The notes: generated by a model from the letters alone, not told the origin. A stretch of 47,486 nucleotides of DNA from Gammaproteobacteria bacterium (GCA_014762495.1 JABURT010000134.1:1-47486), one strand, 5' to 3'. Counted from the first letter of the stretch, positions 27,412 through 36,364 are shown. Made by a program: numbers and translations.

Positions 27412-27547
27412 GGTGTCTTCGTCATTGAATTATTGAATTCTTATGGAATGACAAGGTAAAAATAATTTTTGCCGCCTATGTCATTGGTGACACAGCAAAA
27501 GTTAGTGAAAAGCCCTTGTGCCACGGTAAATATTCATCACAAAGCAC

Positions 27548-27577
27548 TTGGTCTATTCCATTTGCATAAGGTATAAA
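27548..27577 (+). promoter_or_regulatory. Possible promoter for the 27674 gene
   Basis: TTGGTC (27548-27553) and TATAAA (27572-27577) are separated by 18 bases. The -10 is good. Transcription would start near 27584, leaving a leader of about 90 bases. Confidence 0.45.
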
Positions 27578-27673
27578 AAGCCCTTCCCCTGATATCTAGT
27601 AGTGCACCCTTATATCGTGGGGCTTTTAACTCATAATCTGCGCATGAATGTTAATGTTGTAGAGGAGGAGGGT

Positions 27674-27952
27674 ATGGACGCAATGGTAATTGATATTAAT
27701 GCTATTAAAGATGTGATTCGTACCATCAAAACCCAGGGACAGGCGACCGTGACCACGGTGGAGGTCATTCAGGAATACCATCTCAACCACCGCAAGAGTA
27801 ATCTGTCCGTCACTAACCGTTCCTTTAATTCTATTTTCGGTAAGTTGCTACGCGAAAATGAAGAGAATCTTGGTATTCGTTATGTGCGTGAAGTGATCAT
27901 GCATGACCCGGATATCAAGGTGTTACAGTCGGCCGAGTGGGTAATTTTATAA
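27674..27952 (+). CDS. Hypothetical 92-residue protein with very strong ribosome binding site
   Basis: The frame opens earlier, but ATG 27674 directly follows a long GAGGAGGAGGG run, the strongest ribosome binding site seen in the window, so I start there. The 92-residue product is mixed helix/strand, with a segment SVTNRSFNSIFGKLLREN that could be a recognition-type helix of a winged-helix fold, but I do not recognise a family. It has its own promoter and terminator, so it is a single-gene, apparently highly translated unit. Confidence 0.65.
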   Translation: MDAMVIDINAIKDVIRTIKTQGQATVTTVEVIQEYHLNHRKSNLSVTNRSFNSIFGKLLRENEENLGIRYVREVIMHDPDIKVLQSAEWVIL

Positions 27953-27971
27953 AGTAATTTTCGTATTGTGT

Positions 27972-28009
27972 ACGAGGCCGGCGAGTGGTTCACCGACGGT
28001 CTCGTTTTT
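27972..28009 (+). terminator. Terminator after the 27674 gene
   Basis: ACGAGGCC (27972-27979) pairs with GGTCTCGT (27998-28005) with one G-T pair, followed by TTTT. It lies 19 bases after the stop at 27952 and just before the convergent hrpA stop. Confidence 0.65.
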
Positions 28010-28011
28010 AC

Positions 28012-31000
28012 TTATAAACTCGACTGCATCTGTTGCAATCTCTTATCAGAGACCTGAACCACCGTCTTCAATTCCTGGGCGAATAGAGAGACACGATACT
28101 CCTCGATATACCAACGATACTCGTCAAGACTATGTACATCTGCATTGCCTGACTCGAAGCGTGCAAGGTAGTCTTCGAAATATCTACGGACCTGTTTCAT
28201 TTTTTGTGCATCGCGTTCTACATTTCCTTGCAATCGATCAAAGCGTGCCTCAATGGCTTTTAAATATCGGGGATACTGCCTTAGCCACTGATGTGGAGTC
28301 TCGCTTAAAAATCCTGCATAAATGAGGTTGTCCAGTTGTTCCTGCATATCGGCGATGGCCTCCTCCCATGCCGGAGAGGATTCCTGATATAGCCTCAGGC
28401 CGAGTTCATAATAACGCAGCAAGACCTCATGCAATAAACGCCCCAGGGTATTGGCCTCGTCGAGAAGCGTATTGCGAACTTGCATCAAACGCTCGCTAAA
28501 CTGCTGCTCGCTGCGAATCTCGGTGCCGTCCTTGAGACAGACATACTGCAGCAAGGATTCAAGAAACTCTTCACGTAACTGGTCGCATGTGTCCACTTCG
28601 ACATAATGCATACAGTCTTGCTGACTCACGGGACTCTGTTTACGCAGGTACTTGAGCTTATCCTTTAATTGCAGGCTCAGCAGGCGGACCAGCCCCTGAC
28701 GGTGTGCCTCTTGTGCGGAAGATTCGGTGTCCAGTACCTGAATCGCCACCGTCTCACCCTCATCCACCAGCGCGGGATAGCCTTGAACGGTCTGACCTTG
28801 CAATGTAATGTCCACACTCCCGGGTAGACTCGTGAAGTCCCAGTCAGTCAGTCCGCTGCGCTCCAAATCGGATGAGGGCAGGGCGACACTGAAACTGTCA
28901 CTGGCTTGATCACTGAACTGTGACTGTAACGCTATCAGATCACGCCCCATGGCCAGCTGTTTGCCACTCTCATCCACGACCTTGATATTCATGAGCAGGT
29001 GTTCAGGCAGCTCAGATTCATCCAGCGCGGCTCGATCGAAAGGGGTGCCGGCGATTCGATGCAGTTGCCTGGCCAGGACATCGAGCAGATCACCCTTTCG
29101 ATATTCCATGGCATCAAGGGCCGCCGCTGCGAACTGAGGGGCGGGAACGAAATTGCGGCGCAATGACTTGGGTAATGACTTAATGAGTTGTGTAACCTTC
29201 TCTTCGATCATACCGGGTACCAACCAGCCCAGCGGCTCCGGTTTGAGCTGATTCAGCAGGGCAACGGACACGGTCAGGGTGACGCCATCCTCGCTGTGAC
29301 CGGGTTCAAAATGGTAGCTGAGGGGGAGGCTTAAGGCGCCCAGTTGAAACTGGTCCGGGTAGCTATGTGTCGTGATTTCACCGGCGCTATGGCGCATCAG
29401 GTAGTCGCGCTCCAGATAGAGGGCCCTTGGGTTGTCGTGTTCGAGTTGCTTGCGCCACTTCTCAAACTGAGCTCCGCTGAAGATACCTTGCGGGATCAAT
29501 TCATCGTAAAAGGCATAGAGCACCTCTTCATCCACCAGGATGTCCTGGCGTCGGGACTTGTGCTCCAGTTCCATAACATCGCTGATCAGATCGAGATTGT
29601 GGCGAAAGAAGGGCGCCTGGCTATTGTATTCACCGTTAACCAGGGCACCACGTATGAATAGCTCTCGGGATTGACCGGGATCGATGGGGCCAAAGTTCAC
29701 CTTGCGCTTTGCCGTGATGATAAGACCATAGAGTGTGGTCTGTTCGAATGCCGCCACCTGGGCGGCCTTTTTTTCCCAGTGGGGATCGAAGTAGCTGCGC
29801 TTTAACAGGTGCTGGGCTAGCGTTTCGACCCAACGGGGGTCCAGTTTGGCGACGGTCCGTGCATAGTTACGTGTGGTCTCGGTCAGCTCTGCTGCCATGA
29901 TCCATTTGGGGCGCTTTTTGAACAGGCCCGAGCCGGGAAAGATATTGAGCTTGATATTGCGTGCACCGAGGTAGTCATACTCGTCTCCCTTGACCGCGAT
30001 CTGTCCCAACAGTCCACTCAGCAGGGCCATGTGGATGGCCTCATAACCCGCCTCCTGTTCATTGAGACTCAGACCGCTCTCCTTGACCTGTCGCATGAGC
30101 TGACTGTGGATATCGCGCCACTCGCGAAGACGAAGATAGCTTAAATAATTCTTTGTACACCACTTGCGTAACTTGTTGTGCGAGAGGTGATGGCGTTGGG
30201 TCTCGAACGTATTCCATAAATTGAGCAAAGACAGGAAATCTGAGTCTTCCTGCTGGAATTGCTGGTGGGCCTCGTCCGCCTTTTGTTGTGCGTCCATGGG
30301 ACGCTCGCGCGGGTCCTGCACCGACAGTGCCGATACGATGACGAGGACCTCAGTCAGCGAGCCTTGCTGCTCGGCCTCGAACAACATGCGTGCCAGCCGT
30401 GGGTCGATGGGCTTGCGGACCAGTTGTCTGCCGAGCCGGGTGATACGTTGTTGCTTATCCACCGCACCCAGTTCGAACAACAGTTTATATCCATCAGAGA
30501 TGATACGACTGTCGGGGGGCTCGACGAAGGGAAAGTCGGTGATATCGCCCAGCCCCAGGTTCTCCATTTGCAGGATGACGGAGGCGAGGTTGGTTCGCAG
30601 GATCTCCGGTTCGGTAAACTCACGCCGACCGAGGAAGTCCTCTTCCGAATAGAGACGTATGCAAACACCGGCACTGACACGACCACAGCGCCCCGCGCGC
30701 TGATTGGCGCTGGCCTGTGAGACTTTCTCGATCGGCAGCCGTTGAACCTTGCTCCGATAGGAGTAGCGGCTCATGCGCGCATAACCGCTATCGATGACAT
30801 ACTTGATACCGGGGACCGTGAGTGAAGTCTCGGCGACGTTGGTGGCCAGTACGATACGCCGCTGACCATGCGGCTGGAAGATCTTGTTCTGGTCCTGCAC
30901 CGAGAGTCGTGAGAACAGCGGTAACACCTCGGTGCCTGGCGGATGGTGTTTGCGCAAGGCCTCGGCCACCTCACGAATTTCACGCTCGCCCGAGAGGAAG

Positions 31001-31908
31001 ATCAGGATATCGCCACGGTCGATGCGTGAGAGCTCGTCGACCGACTCCAGTATTCCGGCCACCAGGTCGCCGTCCTGCTCTTCCAATGGCCGATAACGCA
31101 TCTCCACGGGATAGGTACGGCCGCTGACGTTGATGACCGGGGCATTCTCGAAGTGTTCGGCAAAGCGTTCGGTATCGATGGTCGCCGAGGTGATAATGAG
31201 CTTGAGATCGGGACGCCTGGGCAGGAGCTGTTTGAGGTAGCCAAGCAGGAAGTCGATATTGAGGCTGCGTTCGTGGGCCTCGTCGATGATGATGGTATCG
31301 TACTGGTCGAGGTAGCGGTCTTGCTGGATCTCGGCCAGTAGGATCCCGTCGGTCATGAGCTTGATATAACTCGCCTCACCGACATGATCGCTGAAGCGGA
31401 CCTTGAAGCCTACCTGGTGTCCAAGCTCGGTATTCAATTCTTCGGCGATGCGGCTGGCAACACTGCGGGCGGCGATGCGACGGGGTTGTGTGTGCCCGAT
31501 CAGTCCGCTCACACCACGGCCCAGCTCAAGGCACAACTTCGGGATCTGTGTCGTCTTGCCTGATCCGGTCTCACCGGCAATTACGACCACCTGGTGATCG
31601 CGTATCGCCTCGATAATGGCCTCTCGGCGCTGCGAGACCGGCAGATCGGGATAGTCTGGTCGAGGGAGGTTGTTCTCGCGTTGCTCACGACGAGCGGATG
31701 AATCCTGGATACTGGCTTCAATTTCCGCAAGGATTCTCTGCTTCTCTGTGGACGACTTCTGACTGCGCTCGATGCCACGTATGCGTTTTCGCAGCCGATG
31801 GCGATCGGTCTGCATGCAATGCTTGAGTTGTGTTAGGAGTGTTTGGACCTGGGACACGGACTGGGTAGTTTTCACGGTTCGAGCGTGGGCTAACTGTATC
31901 ACAACCAC
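28012..31908 (-). CDS. hrpA: ATP-dependent RNA helicase HrpA
   Basis: A DEAH-box RNA helicase of 1298 residues, the normal length for HrpA; in E. coli it acts in mRNA processing and in rescuing stalled, collided ribosomes. Walker A is GETGSGKTTQIPK, the DEAH box is in IIDEAHERSLNIDFLLGYLK, motif III is SATIDTERF, and motif VI is QRAGRCGR. The helicase core is followed by HA2/OB-type domains and the long DUF3418 C-terminal region. GTG 31908 is the most upstream start; a later GTG at 31875 is also possible. It ends just beyond the 27674-gene terminator and stands alone. Confidence 0.96.
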   Translation of the reverse strand: MVVIQLAHARTVKTTQSVSQVQTLLTQLKHCMQTDRHRLRKRIRGIERSQKSSTEKQRILAEIEASIQDSSARREQRENNLPRPDYPDLPVSQRREAIIEAIRDHQVVVIAGETGSGKTTQIPKLCLELGRGVSGLIGHTQPRRIAARSVASRIAEELNTELGHQVGFKVRFSDHVGEASYIKLMTDGILLAEIQQDRYLDQYDTIIIDEAHERSLNIDFLLGYLKQLLPRRPDLKLIITSATIDTERFAEHFENAPVINVSGRTYPVEMRYRPLEEQDGDLVAGILESVDELSRIDRGDILIFLSGEREIREVAEALRKHHPPGTEVLPLFSRLSVQDQNKIFQPHGQRRIVLATNVAETSLTVPGIKYVIDSGYARMSRYSYRSKVQRLPIEKVSQASANQRAGRCGRVSAGVCIRLYSEEDFLGRREFTEPEILRTNLASVILQMENLGLGDITDFPFVEPPDSRIISDGYKLLFELGAVDKQQRITRLGRQLVRKPIDPRLARMLFEAEQQGSLTEVLVIVSALSVQDPRERPMDAQQKADEAHQQFQQEDSDFLSLLNLWNTFETQRHHLSHNKLRKWCTKNYLSYLRLREWRDIHSQLMRQVKESGLSLNEQEAGYEAIHMALLSGLLGQIAVKGDEYDYLGARNIKLNIFPGSGLFKKRPKWIMAAELTETTRNYARTVAKLDPRWVETLAQHLLKRSYFDPHWEKKAAQVAAFEQTTLYGLIITAKRKVNFGPIDPGQSRELFIRGALVNGEYNSQAPFFRHNLDLISDVMELEHKSRRQDILVDEEVLYAFYDELIPQGIFSGAQFEKWRKQLEHDNPRALYLERDYLMRHSAGEITTHSYPDQFQLGALSLPLSYHFEPGHSEDGVTLTVSVALLNQLKPEPLGWLVPGMIEEKVTQLIKSLPKSLRRNFVPAPQFAAAALDAMEYRKGDLLDVLARQLHRIAGTPFDRAALDESELPEHLLMNIKVVDESGKQLAMGRDLIALQSQFSDQASDSFSVALPSSDLERSGLTDWDFTSLPGSVDITLQGQTVQGYPALVDEGETVAIQVLDTESSAQEAHRQGLVRLLSLQLKDKLKYLRKQSPVSQQDCMHYVEVDTCDQLREEFLESLLQYVCLKDGTEIRSEQQFSERLMQVRNTLLDEANTLGRLLHEVLLRYYELGLRLYQESSPAWEEAIADMQEQLDNLIYAGFLSETPHQWLRQYPRYLKAIEARFDRLQGNVERDAQKMKQVRRYFEDYLARFESGNADVHSLDEYRWYIEEYRVSLFAQELKTVVQVSDKRLQQMQSSL

Positions 31909-31989
31909 AAGCAGCCTGGAATGGACTAAAATAAGTCTATTTCTCTCGCTAACCGACTCATTAAGGTCAGAAAATATTGAGGTTTAGAA

Positions 31990-32070
31990 ATGTCGCAGTG
32001 GTATAAACTGATCCTCGCCTGTGTGTTGTGTCTGTCAACCATCACTGTAATCGTATTTTTGTTACAGTGA
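31990..32070 (+). CDS. 26-residue single-pass membrane microprotein
   Basis: ATG 31990 opens a 26-codon frame ending TGA at 32068-32070. The peptide starts MSQWYKL and then is almost entirely hydrophobic (ILACVLCLSTITVIVFLLQ), one membrane helix with two cysteines. A GAGG site at 31979-31982 is spaced 7 bases from the ATG. It lies 62 bases before a DUF2892 membrane gene on the same strand and is divergent from hrpA. It is too short for most gene finders; the evidence is the ribosome binding site plus the clean helix. Confidence 0.55.
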   Translation: MSQWYKLILACVLCLSTITVIVFLLQ

Positions 32071-32132
32071 TTAATCTGGAAAGTGATCTACACTTTGTGC
32101 AGGTTCATAGAAGTCATAATAAGGAGTGATCG

Positions 32133-32336
32133 ATGAACAAGAACATGGGTATGACAGACCGAATTATTCGACTGATTATTGCCGCCATCATTGCCGTGCT
32201 CTATTTTACCGGCGTTGTAACTGGCCCCTGGGCGATCGTGCTGGGGATAATCGCGATTATCTTTCTTGTCACAAGTCTCTTTAGCTGGTGTCCAGCCTAC
32301 CTGCCGTTTGGACTTTCCACTCGCAAGCAACAATAA
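32133..32336 (+). CDS. DUF2892 (YgaP-type) inner-membrane protein
   Basis: A 67-residue membrane protein: MNKNMGMTDRIIRLIIAAII opens with the typical DUF2892 N-terminus, with two hydrophobic helices (about 10-30 and 33-53) and the closing CPAYLPFGLSTRK, where family members have a conserved Cys-Pro. In other bacteria this domain is fused to or neighbours rhodanese/sulfur-transfer proteins; none is adjacent here. ATG 32133 has an AAGGAG site 6 bases upstream. A strong terminator follows. Confidence 0.88.
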   Translation: MNKNMGMTDRIIRLIIAAIIAVLYFTGVVTGPWAIVLGIIAIIFLVTSLFSWCPAYLPFGLSTRKQQ

Positions 32337-32361
32337 GCACGTCCGTTAAAATCCTACTTCG

Positions 32362-32394
32362 AGGCCTCCACCTGTTCTGGGTGGAGGCCTTTTT
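32362..32394 (+). terminator. Rho-independent terminator after the DUF2892 gene
   Basis: A perfect 11-bp stem (AGGCCTCCACC at 32362-32372 with GGTGGAGGCCT at 32380-32390) closes a 7-base loop and runs into a T tract, 26 bases after the stop codon. Confidence 0.9.
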
Positions 32395-32458
32395 ACTGAA
32401 ATCCGAAAAATCTCGGTTCAGTGGCCAGAGATAGGGAGAGGTAAGGCTTAACTGTATC

Positions 32459-32890
32459 TTAGGTATTCAATGAAAGGATGTGTATGGCGATAAAAGCCCA
32501 CATACCCCAAAGTGAGACACTGCTTAGTATGTATGCCGTGAAGCGATGCATGACGTGGTTGTAGCTGCAGTGGATTAGACTGTGCAGGATTCTAAAGCCG
32601 ACAAAGATCCAGGCCAGGCTTACGATGGTCGGGTCATCGAGCCCGGTGATATAGACGGTGACTGCCCCCAGATAGAACAACACCGGCATTTCAAAGAGAT
32701 TGACGAGATTTTCCGATGGGCCCGCTACCGACGCCAACAGACGTTGTTCATCGGCGACACTTCTTAATTCGTTTGGATCGATCTCATGTTTGTACAGGGT
32801 ATAGATGCGTGTGACATACATCCATAACCAGACCAGGAGAGTGAGTCCGACCATGGCCAGGATGGGAAACAGGATAGTATGGTTGCTCAC
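32459..32890 (-). CDS. MAPEG-family membrane protein
   Basis: A 143-residue protein with four hydrophobic helices (about 8-27, 65-85, 88-105 and 120-140). The motifs NLFEMPVLFY and FRILHSLIHCSYNHVMHRF fit the MAPEG family (membrane proteins in eicosanoid and glutathione metabolism), whose bacterial members bind glutathione in the bilayer. The enzymatic activity of bacterial members is mostly unknown. It starts at ATG 32890 behind an AAGGAGG-type site on the minus strand. Confidence 0.88.
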   Translation of the reverse strand: MSNHTILFPILAMVGLTLLVWLWMYVTRIYTLYKHEIDPNELRSVADEQRLLASVAGPSENLVNLFEMPVLFYLGAVTVYITGLDDPTIVSLAWIFVGFRILHSLIHCSYNHVMHRFTAYILSSVSLWGMWAFIAIHILSLNT

Positions 32891-32915
32891 GGTTCCTCCT
32901 TGAACGTCGTCTGTA

Positions 32916-33374
32916 CTAACGCCGATCGCGCCTTCTCGGTCTCGCCTGAAGGTGTACTATGCTCTGCATGATCTGCTCGTAGGGAAAGTCCTCGATTCCG
33001 CCAAAGCGTGCGACGGCCTCACTGACGATTTGCTGAATGTCTTCGACCTCTTCGGCGTCGGCCATGTCCGGATACAGGGTCTTCTGCAGGCCCAGCATGC
33101 CACCCAGTTGCACCTTGACCTCCTTGGCGTGGGGCAACGGGCCTTCAACCCGCGTCATTTGCAAGGCGAACATGGCCTTTTCCCGCATGACCTCCAGCAA
33201 CCTGTGACAACGTAGTTGCGCCTCCTTGTTGGTACAACGTACGCCCTCACGATCGGCAAGGTTAAAGCGCTCCATGCGAGCACAGTGGCATTTGCGTGAG
33301 TTGATACTCTTTTCAAACCAACAGCGAGTCTCGTTGATGCTGCGGTAAGTATCGCGATACTGGTTTTCATCCAT
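32916..33374 (-). CDS. Hypothetical cysteine-containing protein, 152 residues
   Basis: A soluble, charged protein with five cysteines clustered in the first 60 residues (C18, C29, C31, C47, C56), including CHC at 29-31, an arrangement that could bind a metal or iron-sulfur cluster. The middle is helical (LLEVMREKAMFALQMTRVEG) and the C-terminus is a basic RPRRRDRR tail. I do not recognise a family. It is 9 bases downstream of the 77-residue gene on the same strand, suggesting a two-gene unit. Confidence 0.65.
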   Translation of the reverse strand: MDENQYRDTYRSINETRCWFEKSINSRKCHCARMERFNLADREGVRCTNKEAQLRCHRLLEVMREKAMFALQMTRVEGPLPHAKEVKVQLGGMLGLQKTLYPDMADAEEVEDIQQIVSEAVARFGGIEDFPYEQIMQSIVHLQARPRRRDRR

Positions 33375-33383
33375 GAGAGGAGC

Positions 33384-33617
33384 TTACTTTTCCCACTCCA
33401 TCAGGATGGGCTCATCACGGTGTTCCTGTAGTTGTTCTTCCGCCTCGAGCTTGTTTTTGGCGAAGGTCACCTTGAAGGTCTCGGGACCGAGATCGGGATT
33501 TTCGGCACGCTTTTCCTTGGCGAAATTCTTGGCTTCCTTGAAGCTTTCGAATTCGTCCAGAAGGTTGAGATTTTTTACCATCACGGATTCGGTAATTTGA
33601 TAGACAAAATAGGGCAT
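33384..33617 (-). CDS. Hypothetical 77-residue protein
   Basis: A small charged protein starting MPYFVYQITESVMVKNLNLL and containing a helical Glu/Lys/Ala-rich middle (FKEAKNFAKEKRAENPDL). It has no signal peptide, no cysteines and no recognised family. A GGAAG-type site precedes the ATG at 33617 on the minus strand. It is the upstream member of a probable pair with the cysteine-containing gene. Confidence 0.65.
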   Translation of the reverse strand: MPYFVYQITESVMVKNLNLLDEFESFKEAKNFAKEKRAENPDLGPETFKVTFAKNKLEAEEQLQEHRDEPILMEWEK

Positions 33618-33701
33618 GGTCGGGCTTCCTGTGGAGTGCTCAGTTAACCGTTTAATTATAACAGTCGCCAGACACGTATATAAGGGCGGCTGATCGCGGC
33701 T

Positions 33702-34352
33702 TCAAGCGATACCGTGATTGGATAGCTCGGTCAGGGTTTCGGCGGCGATCTCACGGACCTCTTCTTCTGCATCGTCCAGCGCCTGTTTGATCCTGGGCAG
33801 GGCGGCGGGGTTTCGTGTCAGCCCCAGGTAGTGCACGGCATCGGCTCGTACCCCGTGGTTGTCGCTGTCGAGGAGGCCAGCCAGGGCCTCGGTAGACTCC
33901 TTGAGCAGCTCACTGCCGGCGAGATCTTCAAACATGGCGCCAATACCGAGTCGTACCGAGATCCCGCTCTCACCACTGCGAACGAGATCAATCAAGCTTG
34001 TCATCCATTCGGGGTGCTGTTTTAACTGTTCCGTCGCCTTGGCCAGCTGCCCCGCGTCGAGCAACTCGGTGAAATAATCGGCAACACCGCTCGGCGAGCC
34101 GGCGCGTTCGACCCAGGTCTTGAGCTCTGAGGGAGTATGGCTGCCTTCGAGTTCGAATTCGCCGATGCGCATCCAGGGCACGCCACGCACCCCCAGCGCC
34201 TCGGCACGCTCGGGGTGGGCGTTGATATTGACCACTTCGAGGGTGCCGAGACGGGTTTCCTTAAGCAGCTGGGTCAGACCTTGCAGGACCGCAGGACAAT
34301 GGGGGCAAGTGGGGGTAATCAGTAACAGGGCATCGGGAATTTGTTGGGTCAT
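33702..34352 (-). CDS. Thioredoxin-fold CPHC domain fused to HEAT repeats
   Basis: The 216-residue protein opens with a thioredoxin/glutaredoxin-like domain: C16-P-H-C19 is a DsbA-type redox site and GVRGVPWMRIG holds the cis-Pro. The C-terminal part (about 120-216) carries HEAT-like helical repeats (GIGAMFEDLAG, DNHGVRADAVHYLGLTRNPAAL, split as DNHGVRADAVHY and LGLTRNPAAL; VREIAAETLTEL), which usually mediate protein contacts. No signal peptide is visible, so it seems cytoplasmic. It lies 7 bases downstream of the HD-GYP gene on the same strand. Confidence 0.85.
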   Translation of the reverse strand: MTQQIPDALLLITPTCPHCPAVLQGLTQLLKETRLGTLEVVNINAHPERAEALGVRGVPWMRIGEFELEGSHTPSELKTWVERAGSPSGVADYFTELLDAGQLAKATEQLKQHPEWMTSLIDLVRSGESGISVRLGIGAMFEDLAGSELLKESTEALAGLLDSDNHGVRADAVHYLGLTRNPAALPRIKQALDDAEEEVREIAAETLTELSNHGIA

Positions 34353-34358
34353 GTGGGC

Positions 34359-36269
34359 CTATATATGTTTGTGGGTGTTGTAGATGTCCATGATACGCGG
34401 CAAGGCATCGTGCAGGGCCTCAACCACCTCGGGGTCGAAGTGGTGTCCGGCCTCATCACGCAACAGGTCCAGCGCCTTCTCCACGGGCCAGGCCTCTTTG
34501 TAGGGCCGACGCGAGGTGAGGGCATCGAAGACGTCGGCGCAGGCGACGATGCGCGCCGAAAGAGGGATGGATTCCCCCGACAGTCCATGGGGATATCCAC
34601 TGCCGTCGAATTTTTCGTGATGCGCCTCGGCGATTTCGATACCGACCTGAAACACGCTATAACCGATGTGATTCATCTGCGCCTCGCAGCGGCGCAGGAC
34701 CTCGGCGCCGATAAGGGGATGGCGTTCCATTTCCCGGCGTTCCTCCGGGTCCAGCCGTCCCGGTTTGAGCAGGATATTGTCCTCGATCCCGACCTTGCCA
34801 ATGTCATGCATGGGCGCGAAATGGAAGATGTCTCGGACATAGGTCGGGGTAACAATGTCGCGATAGGCGGCACGCTTGCCCAGCTCATCGGCCACGATGG
34901 CGGAATAATGGCTCATACGCAGGAGATGATCCCCGGTTTCGGGATCGCGGCTCTCGGCCAGCTTGGCCAGGCCGGTGAGAGAGGAGATAACCATGGTCTC
35001 TAGCCCGATGGTCTTATCGAAACCACTGCCGACCTGGGCGCCAATATTGGTCAACAGCTCGATATGCTCATTGTTGTAGGAGTCTTCCTGTTCCGTAGCG
35101 AATACCAGGATCACGCCTTCACGCGAGGCCGTGCTCAGGGGTAGCAGCAAGGCGGAGCCGAAGCCGTTTTGTTTAAGCGCACTCAGAAATTCATCGTTGT
35201 AGTCCTGCTGCCTGAGTTCATTCACGGCATAGGGAGTGTGTTGCTCGCTGGCGCGTTGAACGATACTCCCTTCCAGTTCGTATTCAGCGCCCTCGTCCGG
35301 GTGATGGCTGCCATCGGTATAGGCACGCATCAATTGTATGCGCCGTCCCCCGGGGATGGGACGCAACATACCCACCCAGTCGATGGGCTGGAAGTCTCGA
35401 AATTCTTCCAGCACGAAGCGCAGGGTATCGTCCAGATTGGTGGCGGTATTGATACGTTGGGTCAGGCGAAATAGCGACGACAGGCGCTGAGTCAAGGAAT
35501 TGAAGGCCGTACTAAGGTCATCGAGCTCGCGGAATCCCGAGCCTGGCACCTTGTGATCCAGCTGGCCTTGCTCGACACGATGAAACCCTTTCACGGTTCG
35601 GTCCAGAGGACGGAAGACCTTGCTATAGAGTAACCACAGTACGATCAGGGCAATTAGGATGGAGATCCCCAATCCGACCTGGTTGAGGGTTTTAATGGCG
35701 GAAAGCTTGCCTTCCATCATGCGACGAAAGGCCTCGGTGAGCGCGGTTGATGACCAGACCAGTTGTTGTCCATTTTGGACGATATAGTTCGCCGCGGCTT
35801 CCAGACGGGGTGCTTCTGGATCGGGTCCGAGTTCGCCCTGCAGACCGTCGCGAAAGCGATACCAGGCGGCCGCGGTCTGATCCAGTTGCGAACGCGATTG
35901 CCCATCCCAGCTGCAAGTAATGGATTCGCTCAAGCCGGTCACTTCCTGGGTCAGCTCACGACGTACAAAATCATTGATGATGGCATCATATTCTTCCACA
36001 AGACGGTCCAGGTCTTTGCGAAAAAGATTGAGATCACGGTAATAGGTCTCGTAATCGCGGGCGGCATGCGAGAGATAATTTTCGCTTTGCTTGAGCATGA
36101 CCTCACTGATGACACGAAGTTGGCCGGAGAGGTTGAGGATAAGGTAATCGTGCTTTCGCAGATCCAGCCAGTTCAGGGCGATGCCGACGATAAGGGCGAG
36201 AGCGGAGAATTGTATAACCAGTGCGGTAGCGACCAATGATTTAATGGTCTTGCGGGAAAACAGCGCCAT
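34359..36269 (-). CDS. HAMP-GAF-HD-GYP cyclic-di-GMP phosphodiesterase
   Basis: A 636-residue membrane sensor. TM1 is about 15-35, a periplasmic region with a helical ligand-type fold runs to TM2 (about 198-216), then HAMP (217-269), GAF (about 275-420) and HD-GYP (about 430-630). The catalytic motifs are complete: HDIGK (H488-D489) and HHEKFDGSGYP (about 550-560). HD-GYP enzymes degrade c-di-GMP, lowering biofilm and raising motility. The periplasmic part resembles NIT/PilJ-type four-helix sensors, but the ligand is unknown. It is co-directional with the thioredoxin-HEAT gene. Confidence 0.92.
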   Translation of the reverse strand: MALFSRKTIKSLVATALVIQFSALALIVGIALNWLDLRKHDYLILNLSGQLRVISEVMLKQSENYLSHAARDYETYYRDLNLFRKDLDRLVEEYDAIINDFVRRELTQEVTGLSESITCSWDGQSRSQLDQTAAAWYRFRDGLQGELGPDPEAPRLEAAANYIVQNGQQLVWSSTALTEAFRRMMEGKLSAIKTLNQVGLGISILIALIVLWLLYSKVFRPLDRTVKGFHRVEQGQLDHKVPGSGFRELDDLSTAFNSLTQRLSSLFRLTQRINTATNLDDTLRFVLEEFRDFQPIDWVGMLRPIPGGRRIQLMRAYTDGSHHPDEGAEYELEGSIVQRASEQHTPYAVNELRQQDYNDEFLSALKQNGFGSALLLPLSTASREGVILVFATEQEDSYNNEHIELLTNIGAQVGSGFDKTIGLETMVISSLTGLAKLAESRDPETGDHLLRMSHYSAIVADELGKRAAYRDIVTPTYVRDIFHFAPMHDIGKVGIEDNILLKPGRLDPEERREMERHPLIGAEVLRRCEAQMNHIGYSVFQVGIEIAEAHHEKFDGSGYPHGLSGESIPLSARIVACADVFDALTSRRPYKEAWPVEKALDLLRDEAGHHFDPEVVEALHDALPRIMDIYNTHKHI

Positions 36270-36364
36270 GATGTCCTGTCTTTTATCGAGATCCGTATCT
36301 GGTTATACGTTGAGTCTAGATGGCCCGGTTTCACAGGACAAGTCCCTTTATTGACTATCAAATG

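Larger units (their letters stand above)
27357..27673 (+). other. 317-base intergenic region with dyads and a promoter
   Basis: The A/T-rich gap contains two palindromes near its start (27374-27411), a candidate promoter at 27548-27577 and a complementary pair AAAAGCCC (27576-27583) / GGGCTTTT (27620-27627) that could form a stem in the leader if transcription begins early enough. I see no tRNA, no second gene and no transposon end. The last 15 bases are an unusually purine-rich ribosome binding region. Confidence 0.5.

Noticed and set aside
32071-32132. AAAGTG/CACTTT dyad between the microprotein and the DUF2892 gene
   Set aside because: Six-base arms with a five-base centre; too short to call an operator or terminator without comparison.
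34341-35003. Plus-strand frame opposite the HD-GYP domain
   Set aside because: Antisense to the catalytic region of a clear HD-GYP protein; no ribosome binding site.
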